The notes: a model not told the origin generated them from the sequence alone. Positions 26,192 through 34,980 are shown, numbered from the stretch's first letter. The stretch: 64,000 nucleotides of DNA from Rhizobacter sp. AJA081-3 (GCF_017795745.1 NZ_CP059067.1:4712001-4776000); one strand, 5' to 3'. A program made the numbers and translations.

Positions 26192-27058
26192 ATGAAGTTG
26201 ATGCGATATGGCGCCAAGGGCGCCGAGAAGCCTGCCCTCGTCGACGCGCAGGGCCATGTGCGCGATCTGTCCGGCGTGCTCGCCGACATCACCGCGCACA
26301 CCGTCACGCCCAAGGGGCTGGACCGCCTGCGCGCGCTCGACCCGAGCACATTGCCGCTGGTCGAGAAGCCCGGGCGCATCGCGCCGCCGTGGAGCGGCTG
26401 CGAGAAGTTCCTGTGCATCGGCCTGAACTACGCCGACCACGCGGCGGAGTCGAACCTGCCGATCCCGAAGGAACCGATCCTCTTCATGAAGCCGATCAGC
26501 GCCCGCGTCGGCCCGAACGACCCGGTGGTGCTGCCGCAGGGCTCGGTGAAGAGCGACTGGGAGGTCGAGCTCGGCGTGGTCATCGGCAGCAAGGCACGCT
26601 ATGTGTCGGAGGCCGAGGCGCTCAGCCACGTGGCCGGCTACTGCGTCATCAACGACGTGTCGGAGCGCGAGTACCAGATCGAGCGCGGCGGCACCTGGGA
26701 CAAGGGCAAGGGCTGCGACACCTTCGGCCCGGTGGGCCCGTGGTTGGTCACCAGCGACGAAGTGGGCGACCCGCAGAACCTGGCCATGTTCCTGGAGGTC
26801 AACGGACACCGCTTCCAGAACGGCAGCACCAAGACGATGATCTTCGGCGTGGCGCAGTTGGTGAGCTACGTCAGCCGCTTCATGACGCTGTACCCCGGCG
26901 ACCTGATCTCCACCGGCACGCCGCCGGGCGTGGGCATGGGCGTGAAGCCGAGCCCGGTGTTCCTGAAGGCCGGCGACACCATCAGGCTGGGCATCGAGAA
27001 GCTGGGCGAGCAGAACCAGAAGGTCTACGCCTGGGACCCGGCGATCATCGACGGCTGA
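26192..27058 (+). CDS. Fumarylacetoacetase-family hydrolase, 2,4-diketo-3-deoxy-sugar-acid hydrolase-like
   Basis: A 288-residue FAH-fold hydrolase. The N-terminal domain has KLMRYGAKGAEKPALVDAQG and IGLNYADHAAESNLPIP. The metal-binding catalytic domain has SDWEVELGVVIG with its Glu pair, IERGGTWDKGKGCDTFGPVG and FMTLYPGDLISTGTPPGVGMG. These features fit the branch that hydrolyses 2,4-diketo-3-deoxy-L-fuconate or -rhamnonate to pyruvate and lactate. The partner SDR is encoded 15 bases upstream, and the UxaA-type dehydratase four bases downstream. The same fold is used by ureidoglycolate lyase, but the neighbours favour the sugar-acid role. Confidence 0.92.
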   Translation: MKLMRYGAKGAEKPALVDAQGHVRDLSGVLADITAHTVTPKGLDRLRALDPSTLPLVEKPGRIAPPWSGCEKFLCIGLNYADHAAESNLPIPKEPILFMKPISARVGPNDPVVLPQGSVKSDWEVELGVVIGSKARYVSEAEALSHVAGYCVINDVSEREYQIERGGTWDKGKGCDTFGPVGPWLVTSDEVGDPQNLAMFLEVNGHRFQNGSTKTMIFGVAQLVSYVSRFMTLYPGDLISTGTPPGVGMGVKPSPVFLKAGDTIRLGIEKLGEQNQKVYAWDPAIIDG

Positions 27059-27062
27059 CTCG

Positions 27063-28586
27063 ATGAGCGCCTTCATCCGCATCCACCCGGCCGACGATGT
27101 CGTTATCGCCAAGCAGCAGTTGATCGGCGGCACGCTGCTGGAGGGTGAAGGTGTCACCGTGGCCGGGCTGATCCCGCCCGGCCACAAGGTGGCCGTGAGG
27201 TCGATCCGCGCCGGAGCGCCGGTGCGGCGCTACAACCAGATCATCGGCACCGCCCGCGTCGACATCGCGCCCGGCCAGCACGTGCACACGCACAACCTGG
27301 AGTTCGCCAGCTTCGCGCGCGACTACGCAGTGGGCACCAGCGTGCAGCCGACCGAGTACGCGGCCGAGCCGGCCAGCTTCATGGGCATCGTGCGCCCCGA
27401 CGGGCGCGTGGCCACGCGCAACTACCTCGGCGTGCTGACCTCGGTGAACTGCTCGGCCACCGCGGCGCGCGCGATCGCCGACCACTTCCGCCGCGACGTC
27501 AACCCGCGGGCGCTGGAGCGATTCCCGAACGTCGACGGCGTGGTCGCGCTGACGCACGGCGCCGGCTGCGCGACGGCCAGCGACGGCGAGCCGCTGCAGA
27601 TCCTGCGCCGCACGCTGGGCGGCTACGCACGCCATGCCAACTTCGCCGGTGTGCTGATGGTGGGCCTGGGCTGCGAGACCAACCAGATCTCCGGCCTGCT
27701 CGAGCAGGAAGGCCTGCAGGAGGGCTCTCAGCTGCAGACCTTCAGCATCCAGGACAGCGGCGGCACGAAGAAGACGGTGGCCAAGGGCATCGAGCTGATC
27801 GAGTGGATGCTGGAAGAGGCCAACCGCGTCCAGCGCCAGCCGGTGCCGGCCAGCCACATCACCGTGGGCCTGCAGTGCGGCGGCTCCGACGGCTATTCCG
27901 GCATCAGCGCCAACCCGGCGCTGGGCGCCGCGGTGGACCGCCTGGTGCGCCATGGCGGCACGGCCATCCTGTCCGAATCTCCCGAGGTCTACGGCGGCGA
28001 GCACCTGCTGACGCGGCGCGCCGTGTCGCAGCAGGTCGCCGACAAGCTGGTCGCCCGACTCAAGTGGTGGGAAGACTACTGCGCGCGCAACGGCGGCGAG
28101 ATGGACAACAACCCCTCGGCCGGCAACAAGGCCGGCGGCCTGACCACCATCCTCGAGAAGAGCCTGGGCGCGATCGCCAAGAGCGGCACGACCAACCTGG
28201 TCGAGGTCTACGAGTACGCGCAACCCGTCACGGCCAAGGGCCTCGTCTTCATGGACACGCCCGGCTACGACCCGGTGTCGGCCACCGGGCAGGTGGCCGG
28301 CGGCGCCAACCTGATCTGCTTCACCACCGGCCGAGGCTCGGCTTACGGCTGCGCGCCCTCGCCGTCGCTGAAGCTGAGCACCAACACGGCCCTGTGGCTC
28401 AAGCAGGAAGACGACATCGACATCAACTGTGGCGAGGTGGTCGACGGCACGGCCAGCATCGACGAACTGGGCGAGCGCATCTTCCGCCTGATGCTGGAGA
28501 CGGCCTCCGGCCGCCAGACCAAGAGCGAGGGGCACGGCTACGGCCAGAGCGAGTTCGTGCCCTGGCAACTCGGCGCGGTCATGTAG
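27063..28586 (+). CDS. UxaA/GarD-family sugar-acid dehydratase (altronate dehydratase-like)
   Basis: A 507-residue dehydratase, full length for UxaA (495) or GarD (523). Residues 1-90 form the SAF domain (IRIHPADDVVIAKQQLIGG, GHKVAVRSIRAGAPVRRYNQ). The catalytic part begins FMGIVRPDGRVATRNYLGVL and contains THGAGCATASDG, MVGLGCETNQISGL with a Cys, and LQCGGSDGYSGISANPALG. NNPSAGNKAGGLTTILEKSL is also conserved. The enzyme dehydrates an aldonate to a 2-keto-3-deoxy acid, using iron or manganese. Altronate is the classical substrate, but the SDR and hydrolase beside it suggest another sugar acid. It is the last gene of locus A. Confidence 0.92.
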   Translation: MSAFIRIHPADDVVIAKQQLIGGTLLEGEGVTVAGLIPPGHKVAVRSIRAGAPVRRYNQIIGTARVDIAPGQHVHTHNLEFASFARDYAVGTSVQPTEYAAEPASFMGIVRPDGRVATRNYLGVLTSVNCSATAARAIADHFRRDVNPRALERFPNVDGVVALTHGAGCATASDGEPLQILRRTLGGYARHANFAGVLMVGLGCETNQISGLLEQEGLQEGSQLQTFSIQDSGGTKKTVAKGIELIEWMLEEANRVQRQPVPASHITVGLQCGGSDGYSGISANPALGAAVDRLVRHGGTAILSESPEVYGGEHLLTRRAVSQQVADKLVARLKWWEDYCARNGGEMDNNPSAGNKAGGLTTILEKSLGAIAKSGTTNLVEVYEYAQPVTAKGLVFMDTPGYDPVSATGQVAGGANLICFTTGRGSAYGCAPSPSLKLSTNTALWLKQEDDIDINCGEVVDGTASIDELGERIFRLMLETASGRQTKSEGHGYGQSEFVPWQLGAVM

Positions 28587-28604
28587 CGGTCGGCGCCCGT
28601 CACA

Positions 28605-28622
28605 CCCTGTTGCTGGACAGGG
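28605..28622 (+). terminator. Weak hairpin after the UxaA-type gene
   Basis: Arms CCCTGT and ACAGGG pair around TGCTGG, 18 bases after the dehydratase stop. No U-tract follows. It could end the locus A transcript. Confidence 0.3.
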
Positions 28623-28670
28623 CTGGGCGGCTGCGCGAGGATGGGGCCGCCGTCCACGGAGGGGGTCACC

Positions 28671-29105
28671 ATGACGCGCGCACTTCGTTCCCTGCTTCGC
28701 GCCATCGCTGCGCTCGGCCTGGCCGTGTCTCTGTCGGCACAGGCCGCCGGCGTCTCCCGGGCCGACGCGCAGAAGGTGCGCGCGGTCATCCAGGCCCAGC
28801 TCGCTGCCTTCGCGGCCGACGACGCGCGGCGCGCCTTCTCGTTCGCAGCGCCCGGCATCCGCCAGATGTTCGGCACGCCGCAGCGCTTTCTCGACATGGT
28901 GCGCGAGGGCTACCCGGTGGTCTACCGGCCGGCCTCGGTCGGCTTCCTGAAGCCCGAAGCCAACGGTCGCACGGTCATCCAGGCCGTCGAGATGGCCGAT
29001 GGCGAGGGCACGCTGTGGGTCGCCGTCTATCAGCTCGAGCGCCACAAGGGTGCCTGGCGCATCACCGGCTGCGAGCTGGTGCCCAGCGACGGCAAGGTGA
29101 TCTGA
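28671..29105 (+). CDS. Secreted DUF4864 protein
   Basis: A 144-residue exported protein. The signal peptide (LRAIAALGLAVSLSAQAAG) ends near residue 26. The mature domain has DAQKVRAVIQAQLAAFAADD, AFSFAAPGIRQMFGTPQRF, MVREGYPVVYRPASVGF and AWRITGCELVPSDG, which match DUF4864, an NTF2-like small fold. Function unknown; relatives are often annotated as putative periplasmic proteins. GGAGGGGG precedes ATG 28671. It stands alone between locus A and the ABC transporter genes and does not look part of either. Confidence 0.87.
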   Translation: MTRALRSLLRAIAALGLAVSLSAQAAGVSRADAQKVRAVIQAQLAAFAADDARRAFSFAAPGIRQMFGTPQRFLDMVREGYPVVYRPASVGFLKPEANGRTVIQAVEMADGEGTLWVAVYQLERHKGAWRITGCELVPSDGKVI

Positions 29106-29249
29106 TTCACCGCCGCGCAGCCAAGCTCACCATCTCGGGGCAGGCCATGCACCAGCAGGGCTGCTGATCGCACCGCGCCGGACAGGACATCAGCCCGCCT
29201 TCCTGGGCAGGGCACATGGCACGGCCTATGCATCACTCATCGCAAGCGC

Positions 29250-29269
29250 AGTGACGGCCGTCCGTCACT
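29250..29269. repeat. Perfect inverted repeat upstream of the ABC transporter operon
   Basis: Arms AGTGACGG and CCGTCACT flank CCGT, 113 bases before the substrate-binding protein start. In this 276-base gene-free gap it is the clearest structure. It could be an operator or a terminator of the preceding gene (TTT follows on the plus strand). Confidence 0.35.
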
Positions 29270-29381
29270 TTCCGGTTGGCGTGCCGAACTCAGTGCGTGC
29301 GTGCTCGCAGAATGAGTCGGCCAACGGGTTCGTCCCATTTCTTGCGTGGCTCGCAGGCACCTGGCTTCAGGAGTCGAGACG

Positions 29382-30443
29382 ATGTGCGAGCGCCATGGCA
29401 ACACCCATTCCCAACTGAGTTCCCTGTCCCGCCGGGGATTCCTCAAATCCTCTTCGGCCACCGCGGTGTCGGTGGCCCTGCCCGCGGGGCTGGCCGCCGC
29501 GCTGGGCGCGACGGACGCGGCAGCAGCCACCACCCTCAAGGCCACGCACGGCGCGGGCCTGTGCAACCTGGGCATCTTCCTCGCGAAGAAGCGTGAGCTG
29601 GCCAAGGCCGACGGCGTCGAGCTCGACTTCGTCGTCACGCCGACCACCACCGACGTGGTCACGCTGTTCGGCTCCGGCCAGGTGGACATCTCGGTGATTC
29701 CCTATTCCAACTTCCTCACCCTGGTGGACGCCGGCGCACCCGTGCGCATGGTGGCCGGCGCCGGCGTCGAGGGCTGCATCCTGATCGGCCGCGACGGCAT
29801 CAAGACCGCCGCCGACCTGAAGGGCAAGACCATCGGCACCTTCCAGGCCGACACGCTGGAGGTACTGCCCTACGACTACCTGAAGAAGGCCGGCATGTCG
29901 TTCAAGGACGTGAAGATGGCCTACTTCAACACCTCGCCCGAGCTGGCCGCCGCCTTCATCAACGGCGGCATCGATGCGGTCTGCCACATCGAGCCCTACG
30001 CCACGCAGTGCCTGACCTCGCGCAAGGGCGCCACGGTGCTGACCGACGGGCGCGACGTCTACGGCCGCAACTACGCCGACTGCGTGCTGGCCGCGCGCAT
30101 CCCGCTGATCGAGAAGAACCCGCAGGCGATCAAGGCCGTCATCAAGGCGATGTTCGTCGCGCAGAGCCAGGCAGAGAAGGACCCGGCCGCGGCGCTGAAG
30201 GACACCGTCGGCACCTATTACAAGACCTCGCTCGAGGCGGCCACGCTGGCGCAGAGCAAGCAGCCGGTGATGATCGATCAGCGGCACAACGCGAAGTTCT
30301 TCGCCGAGCGCGGCCAGTCGATGATGGAGATGGGCTACGTGAAGAAGCCCATGCCGGCCAGCGCGCTCGACTGGAGCCTGATCGAGCAGGTGATCAAGGA
30401 GAACAAGCCGCTGTACGACTCGCTCAGGCTGAAGGCGGCCTGA
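29382..30443 (+). CDS. ABC transporter substrate-binding protein, NMT1/SsuA-like
   Basis: A 353-residue periplasmic protein with a Tat signal: SRRGFLKSSSATAVSVALP around residues 17-35. The mature NMT1-like domain has LKATHGAGLCNLGIFLAKK, TTTDVVTLFGSGQVDISVIP, AADLKGKTIGTF and IDAVCHIEPYATQCL. Such proteins bind nitrate, sulfonates, pyrimidine precursors or other small polar compounds. The ATG at 29382 has AGGAG nine bases upstream and gives the shortest leader that keeps the twin arginines. The permease, ATPase and an amidohydrolase follow in one operon, so the ligand is probably a substrate of that enzyme. Confidence 0.9.
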   Translation: MCERHGNTHSQLSSLSRRGFLKSSSATAVSVALPAGLAAALGATDAAAATTLKATHGAGLCNLGIFLAKKRELAKADGVELDFVVTPTTTDVVTLFGSGQVDISVIPYSNFLTLVDAGAPVRMVAGAGVEGCILIGRDGIKTAADLKGKTIGTFQADTLEVLPYDYLKKAGMSFKDVKMAYFNTSPELAAAFINGGIDAVCHIEPYATQCLTSRKGATVLTDGRDVYGRNYADCVLAARIPLIEKNPQAIKAVIKAMFVAQSQAEKDPAAALKDTVGTYYKTSLEAATLAQSKQPVMIDQRHNAKFFAERGQSMMEMGYVKKPMPASALDWSLIEQVIKENKPLYDSLRLKAA

Positions 30444-30451
30444 GGCGCGCC

Positions 30452-31366
30452 ATGGCTGCCGTTCCTGCCATGGTGGAGCCTGCCGTGCCCCTGGCCCCGC
30501 CGGTGGCCGCCGCCGCGCGGCAGCGCCCCTCGGCGCTGCTCGCGCGGCTGCGCTCCGCGCTGTGGGCCTGCGCCTCGGTCGGGCTGTTCGTCGGGGTGTG
30601 GGAGTTCTCCTGGTGGCGCGGCTGGGCCGACCCGCTGCTGCTGCCGCCGCCGCACCTGTTCCTGGCGAACCTGGCCGACCAGTTCCGCTTCTTCGACCCG
30701 AACGGCGACCGCGCCGGCGCGCTGTCCTCGGGCGGCAGCCTCGGCTCGGTGCTCGGCGTGATCGCCTGGACCTCGCTGCGCGTGACGGCCGGGCTGGCGC
30801 TGGGCTTCGTGCTCTCGCTGGCGGTGGGCGTGGGCATCCGCTACTTCGGCGTGTTCGGCAAGCTCACGCTGCCGACCATCACGCTGCTCGCGCCGATCTC
30901 GCCGGTCGCCTGGCTGCCGGTGGCGGTGTTCATGTTCGGCATCGGCAACCCGCCGGCGGTGTTCCTGGTCTTCATCTCGGTGTTCTTCGTGATGGTGCTG
31001 TCCACGCTGTCGCAGATCGACGCGGTGCCGGCGAGCTACCTGCGCGTGGCGCGCATCATGGGCGCCACCAAGCGGCAGCTGTTCCGCCACGTCATCCTGC
31101 CGGCCATCCTGCCGGGCCTGTTCGTGACGCTGCGGCTGAACCTGTTCGCCGCCTGGATGGTGGTGCTGATCGCCGAAGCCGTGGGCGTGGGCTCCGGCCT
31201 CGGCCAGGTGGTGATGATGGCGCGCAACACCTTCAACGCCAGCCTGGTGTTCTTCACGATGACGCTGATCGGCCTGGCCGGCTTCGCCTTCGACCAGGCA
31301 CTGCGCTGGGTGCAGCGCCGCGTGCTGTGGTGGGTGGGCCCTTCCGCCGCCGCGGGAGGCCTGTGA
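30452..31366 (+). CDS. ABC transporter permease, SsuC/TauC type
   Basis: A 304-residue inner-membrane subunit with six or seven predicted helices. A Pro/Ala-rich cytoplasmic N-terminus of about 35 residues precedes WACASVGLFVGVWEFSWW. The EAA loop that contacts the ATPase is in YLRVARIMGATKRQLFRHVI, then LPAILPGLFVTLRLNLFAAW. GVGSGLGQVVMMARNTFNAS is typical of the nitrate, sulfonate and taurine permease group. It starts eight bases after the binding-protein gene and its stop overlaps the ATPase start (TGATG). Confidence 0.95.
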   Translation: MAAVPAMVEPAVPLAPPVAAAARQRPSALLARLRSALWACASVGLFVGVWEFSWWRGWADPLLLPPPHLFLANLADQFRFFDPNGDRAGALSSGGSLGSVLGVIAWTSLRVTAGLALGFVLSLAVGVGIRYFGVFGKLTLPTITLLAPISPVAWLPVAVFMFGIGNPPAVFLVFISVFFVMVLSTLSQIDAVPASYLRVARIMGATKRQLFRHVILPAILPGLFVTLRLNLFAAWMVVLIAEAVGVGSGLGQVVMMARNTFNASLVFFTMTLIGLAGFAFDQALRWVQRRVLWWVGPSAAAGGL

Positions 31367-32151
31367 TGGGCAGCGCCATTCAACTGAACCGCGTCACCAA
31401 GATCTGGAACGAGGGCGAGCCCGGCGCGGTCACCGCAGTCGAGTCGCTCTCGCTGCAGGTCGGCGAAGGCGAGTTCGTCGTGCTGCTCGGCCCCTCGGGC
31501 TGCGGCAAGAGCAGCCTGCTGTACATGCTGGCCGGGCTGGAGCAGCCCAGCGCCGGCGAGTTGCTGTGTGATGGCAGGCGCGTCGCCGGCCCGGCGCCCG
31601 AGCGCAGCATGATCTTCCAGGAGGCCTCGCTCTACCCCTGGCTCACCGTGCTCGACAACGTCGCTCTCGGGCTGCGGCTGCAGGGGGTGGAACGGGCCGA
31701 GCGCGAAACCCGCGCCCAGGCCCTGCTGCGCCAGGTCGGCCTGGGCGACATGGGCCAGCGGCGGCCGCACGAACTCTCCGGCGGCATGCGCCAGCGTGTC
31801 GCGCTGGCCCGCGCACTGGCGATGAAGCCCAGGGTGCTGCTGATGGACGAGCCCTTCGCCGCGCTCGACGTGCAGACGCGCGCCCGCATGCAGGGCCACC
31901 TGCTCGAAGTGTGGCGCGCCAGCGGCGCCAGCGTGCTGCTGGTGACGCACTCGATCGACGAGGCGCTCGCGCTGGCCGACCGCATCGTCGTCTTCACCGC
32001 CCGGCCGGGGCGCGTGAAGCACGAGGTGAGCGTCGAGCTGCCGCGCCCGCGCAACCCCCACGACCTGCGAATGGTCGACCTGCACCGCCAGCTCACCGAG
32101 CTGCTGGCCGACGAGGTCGACCGCGCCTTCCTCGAACAGGAAACCCGATGA
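31366..32151 (+). CDS. ABC transporter ATP-binding protein, SsuB/TauB type
   Basis: A 261-residue cytoplasmic ATPase for the permease encoded upstream. Walker A is GPSGCGKSSL, the Q-loop is in MIFQEASLYPWLTV, the signature is LSGGMRQRVALARAL, Walker B is VLLMDEPFAALD and the switch histidine is in LLVTHSIDEAL. FTARPGRVKHEVSVELPRPR is the C-terminal form seen in the nitrate/sulfonate group. Start and stop overlap its neighbours on both sides, so translation is coupled from the permease to the amidohydrolase. Confidence 0.96.
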   Translation: MGSAIQLNRVTKIWNEGEPGAVTAVESLSLQVGEGEFVVLLGPSGCGKSSLLYMLAGLEQPSAGELLCDGRRVAGPAPERSMIFQEASLYPWLTVLDNVALGLRLQGVERAERETRAQALLRQVGLGDMGQRRPHELSGGMRQRVALARALAMKPRVLLMDEPFAALDVQTRARMQGHLLEVWRASGASVLLVTHSIDEALALADRIVVFTARPGRVKHEVSVELPRPRNPHDLRMVDLHRQLTELLADEVDRAFLEQETR

Positions 32152-33689
32152 CCGTCTCCCTCGTCTCGGCCCGCTGGATCGTCACCGGCGTGGCCGATCG
32201 GCACACGCCCGTGATCCACTCGGACGCCGCCCTCGCCCACGACAACGGCCGCGTCATCGCGGTCGGCCCGGCGGCACAGATGCGCGCCGCCTACCCCGGC
32301 GCGAGCGAAACCCGCTACCCGCAGCACATGATGCTGCCGGGCTTCGTCAACAGCCACCACCACGTCGGCATGACCCCGCTGCAGCTGGGCTCGCCCGACT
32401 ACGCGCTGGAGCTGTGGTTCGCCAGCCGGCTGTCGGCACGCGACATCGACCCCTACCTCGACACGCTGTACTCGGCGTTCGAGATGCTGGCCTCCGGCGT
32501 GACCACGGTGCAGCACATCCACGGCTGGATGCGCGGGCCCTACAGCCATGTGCACGACACGGCGTCGGCGGTGCTGAACGCCTACCGCGACATCGGCATG
32601 CGCGCCTCGTACTGCTTCGCGGTGCGCGAGCAGAACCGCTTCGTCTACGAGGCCGACGAAGACTTCTGCGCCCGCCTGCCGCCCGAGGTGGGCGCGGCGA
32701 TGGCCGCGCACCTGAAGGCGCAGGCCATGCCCTTCGCCGACTTCATGCAGCTGTTCGACGACCTGGTGGCCGAGAACCGCTCCGAGCTCACGCGCATGCA
32801 GCTGGCACCGGCCAACCTGCACTGGGTCAGCGACGACGGCCTGCTGGCGATGAAGGAGAAGGCCGACGCCGCCGGCGTGCCGATGCACATGCATCTGCTC
32901 GAGACGGCGATGCAGAAGGCGTACGCGAAGCGCCGCACCGGCACCACCGCCGTCAAGCACCTGCACAAGCTCGGCCTGCTCGGCCCGAAGCTCACGCTCG
33001 GCCACGGCGTCTGGCTGACCGAGGAGGACATCGAGCTCGCCGCCCACACCGGCACTTGCATCTGCCACAACTGCAGCAGCAACTTCCGCCTGCGCAGCGG
33101 CCTGCTGCCGCTGATGGAATACGAGAAGCGCGGCATCACCGTCGGCATGGGCCTGGACGAGGCCGGCCTCAACGACGACCGCGACATGCTGCAGGAGCTG
33201 CGCCTGGCGCTGAACGTGCACCGCGTGCCCGGGCTCGACGACGACGAGGTGCCCAGCTGCCCGCAGGTGCTTCGCATGGCCACCGAACACGGCGCCCACA
33301 CCACCGCCTTCGGCGCCGACATCGGCCGGCTCGACGCGGGCCGCTACTTCGACGCCGTGGTGATCGACTTCGACCGCGCCATGTACCCCTACCAGGACGA
33401 CGACATCCCGCCGCTGGACGCGCTGATCCAGCGCGCCAAGACCCAGCACGTGGCGGCCGTGATGGTCGGCGGCGAACTGGTCTGCGAGAACGGCCGCTTC
33501 ACCCGCATCGACCGCGACGCGACGCTGGAGAAGCTCGCCCAGGCGCTGTCGAAGCCGCGCACCGAGGCCGAGAACCACCGGCGCTGGCTGCGCCGCGAAG
33601 TCTTCCCGCAGGTGAAGAACTTCTACCGCCACTACCTCGACGAGGAACCTGCTCGCGAGCCGTTCTACGGGAATTCTTCTCGCCGCTGA
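32148..33689 (+). CDS. Amidohydrolase/deaminase-family enzyme of unknown substrate
   Basis: A 513-residue metal-dependent hydrolase of the ATZ/TRZ/guanine-deaminase branch. The metal-binding HxH appears in MLPGFVNSHHHVGMTPLQLG. Further ligands are in MHMHLLETAM, LGHGVWLTEEDI and GMGLDEAGLNDDRDM, with the final Asp. The last third carries the composite beta-sandwich typical of this fold. The enzyme should hydrolyse or deaminate an N-heterocycle or amide. Its start overlaps the ABC ATPase stop, so uptake and hydrolysis of one compound are linked. The substrate cannot be read from sequence. Confidence 0.92.
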   Translation: MTVSLVSARWIVTGVADRHTPVIHSDAALAHDNGRVIAVGPAAQMRAAYPGASETRYPQHMMLPGFVNSHHHVGMTPLQLGSPDYALELWFASRLSARDIDPYLDTLYSAFEMLASGVTTVQHIHGWMRGPYSHVHDTASAVLNAYRDIGMRASYCFAVREQNRFVYEADEDFCARLPPEVGAAMAAHLKAQAMPFADFMQLFDDLVAENRSELTRMQLAPANLHWVSDDGLLAMKEKADAAGVPMHMHLLETAMQKAYAKRRTGTTAVKHLHKLGLLGPKLTLGHGVWLTEEDIELAAHTGTCICHNCSSNFRLRSGLLPLMEYEKRGITVGMGLDEAGLNDDRDMLQELRLALNVHRVPGLDDDEVPSCPQVLRMATEHGAHTTAFGADIGRLDAGRYFDAVVIDFDRAMYPYQDDDIPPLDALIQRAKTQHVAAVMVGGELVCENGRFTRIDRDATLEKLAQALSKPRTEAENHRRWLRREVFPQVKNFYRHYLDEEPAREPFYGNSSRR

Positions 33690-33803
33690 ATGCCCTCGCC
33701 AGCGCTGGCACGAAGTTCGCACAAGGAGGTTCATTCGAACCAATCGGGGCCGTTTCACCCGTCAAAGTGCCGTTTAGCGGCGCACGGAGTGACCGGAAAC
33801 CAC

Positions 33804-33926
33804 ATGAACGACAAGAATCGTCACCGCGCGACGCCCACGCCCAAGGGCTATCTGCCGAACTGGGCGCTCGTGCTGTGCATCGCCAGCGCCTTCGTGCTCG
33901 TCGCCCTGGCGCGCTCGATCGTCTGA
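33804..33926 (+). CDS. Putative 40-residue single-span membrane protein
   Basis: The frame gives a basic, hydrophilic N-terminus (MNDKNRHRATPTPKGYLP) and one hydrophobic helix NWALVLCIASAFVLVALARS. No strong ribosome binding site is seen, only GGAAACC. No function can be given. It lies in the 300-base space between the amidohydrolase and creA genes. Coding is likely because the helix is clear and the frame is bounded by AT-poor sequence, but not certain. Confidence 0.5.
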   Translation: MNDKNRHRATPTPKGYLPNWALVLCIASAFVLVALARSIV

Positions 33927-33989
33927 ACCGGGTCGCTGCGGCCTGACCCGGCCTCGGGTACGCTCGGCTCCATCGCCACGGAGCCCGAG

Positions 33990-34460
33990 ATGACGAAGTC
34001 CTTGATTGCCGCCCTCGCGCTGGCCGCCTGCGCCGCCAGCTCGCGCGCCGAACCGGTCGGCGAGGTCGACACGGTGTTCAAGTGGATCGGCCCCGACCAC
34101 AAGATCGTCGTCGATGCCTACGACGACCCCGACGTGGCCGGCGTGACCTGCTACGTCTCGCGCGCCAAGACCGGCGGCATCAAGGGCGGTCTGGGCCTGG
34201 CCGAGGACAAGGCCGAAGCCTCGATCGCCTGCCGCCAGACCGGCCCGATCAGCTTCCCCAAGCCGCTGCGCCAGCAGGACGAGATGTTCAGCGAGCGCAT
34301 CTCTCTGGTCTTCAAGAAGCTGCGCGTCGTGCGCATGGTCGACAAGCCGCGCAACACGCTGGTCTACCTGACCTACTCCGACCGCGTCATCGAAGGCTCG
34401 CCGCAGAACAGCGTGACCGCGGTGCCGGTGGACCGCGGCACGCCGATCCCGCTGCGCTGA
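33990..34460 (+). CDS. creA: CreA-family periplasmic protein
   Basis: A 156-residue exported protein. The signal peptide covers about residues 1-20 ([20 protein letters not shown]). The mature part fits CreA well: [60 protein letters not shown], and [20 protein letters not shown]. The cysteines in VTCYVS and IACRQT probably form a disulfide. CreA is widespread in proteobacteria but its function is unknown. ATG 33990 follows GGAGCCCGAG. The AHSA1 gene begins nine bases downstream. Confidence 0.92.
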   Translation: MTKSLIAALALAACAASSRAEPVGEVDTVFKWIGPDHKIVVDAYDDPDVAGVTCYVSRAKTGGIKGGLGLAEDKAEASIACRQTGPISFPKPLRQQDEMFSERISLVFKKLRVVRMVDKPRNTLVYLTYSDRVIEGSPQNSVTAVPVDRGTPIPLR

Positions 34461-34469
34461 GGAGACGCC

Positions 34470-34928
34470 ATGCAGACCGACCTCGTGATCTCCCGCCTGT
34501 TGAATGCGCCGCGCGCCGCACTGTGGCGGGCCTGGACGGAACCCGCCTTGCTGGCGGAGTGGTGGTGCCCGAAGCCCTGGACCACCCAGGTCAAGGCCTT
34601 CGAACTGCGCCCCGGCGGCGATTTCCACACCTTCATGCAGGGGCCTGACGGCGGCACCAGCGACAACCCGGGCTCGTTCCTGGAGATCGTGCCCGGGGCC
34701 CGGCTCGTCTTCACGTCGCAACTGACCGGGGGCTGGCGGCCGGCCACGCCCTGGATGGCCTTCACGGCCGTCATCAGCCTCGCCGATGAACTGGGCGGCA
34801 CGCGCTACGTGGCCACCGTGATGCACCCGGACGAGGCGACACGGGCGCGCCATGAGGAGCTCGGCTTCTTCGAGGGGCTGGAACCGGCCATCGACCAGCT
34901 CGAGGCGACCGCCCGCCAGATTCCCTGA
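34470..34928 (+). CDS. AHSA1/SRPBCC-family protein
   Basis: A 152-residue cytoplasmic protein of the START-like SRPBCC fold. It begins DLVISRLLNAPRAALWRAWT and continues EPALLAEWWCPKPWTTQVKA, LRPGGDFHTFMQGPDG, GSFLEIVPGARLVFTSQL and TRYVATVMHPDEATRARHEE. The WW and P.W motifs in the first third are usual for this family, which binds hydrophobic ligands or acts as a cochaperone-like domain. Function unknown. It shares a short transcript with creA and ends 53 bases before the operator of locus B. Confidence 0.9.
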   Translation: MQTDLVISRLLNAPRAALWRAWTEPALLAEWWCPKPWTTQVKAFELRPGGDFHTFMQGPDGGTSDNPGSFLEIVPGARLVFTSQLTGGWRPATPWMAFTAVISLADELGGTRYVATVMHPDEATRARHEELGFFEGLEPAIDQLEATARQIP

Positions 34929-34980
34929 GAGGTCGCGCTAGAGGAAAACGCGAATGGGAGGCAGCAGGGCAGGCCCGCAA

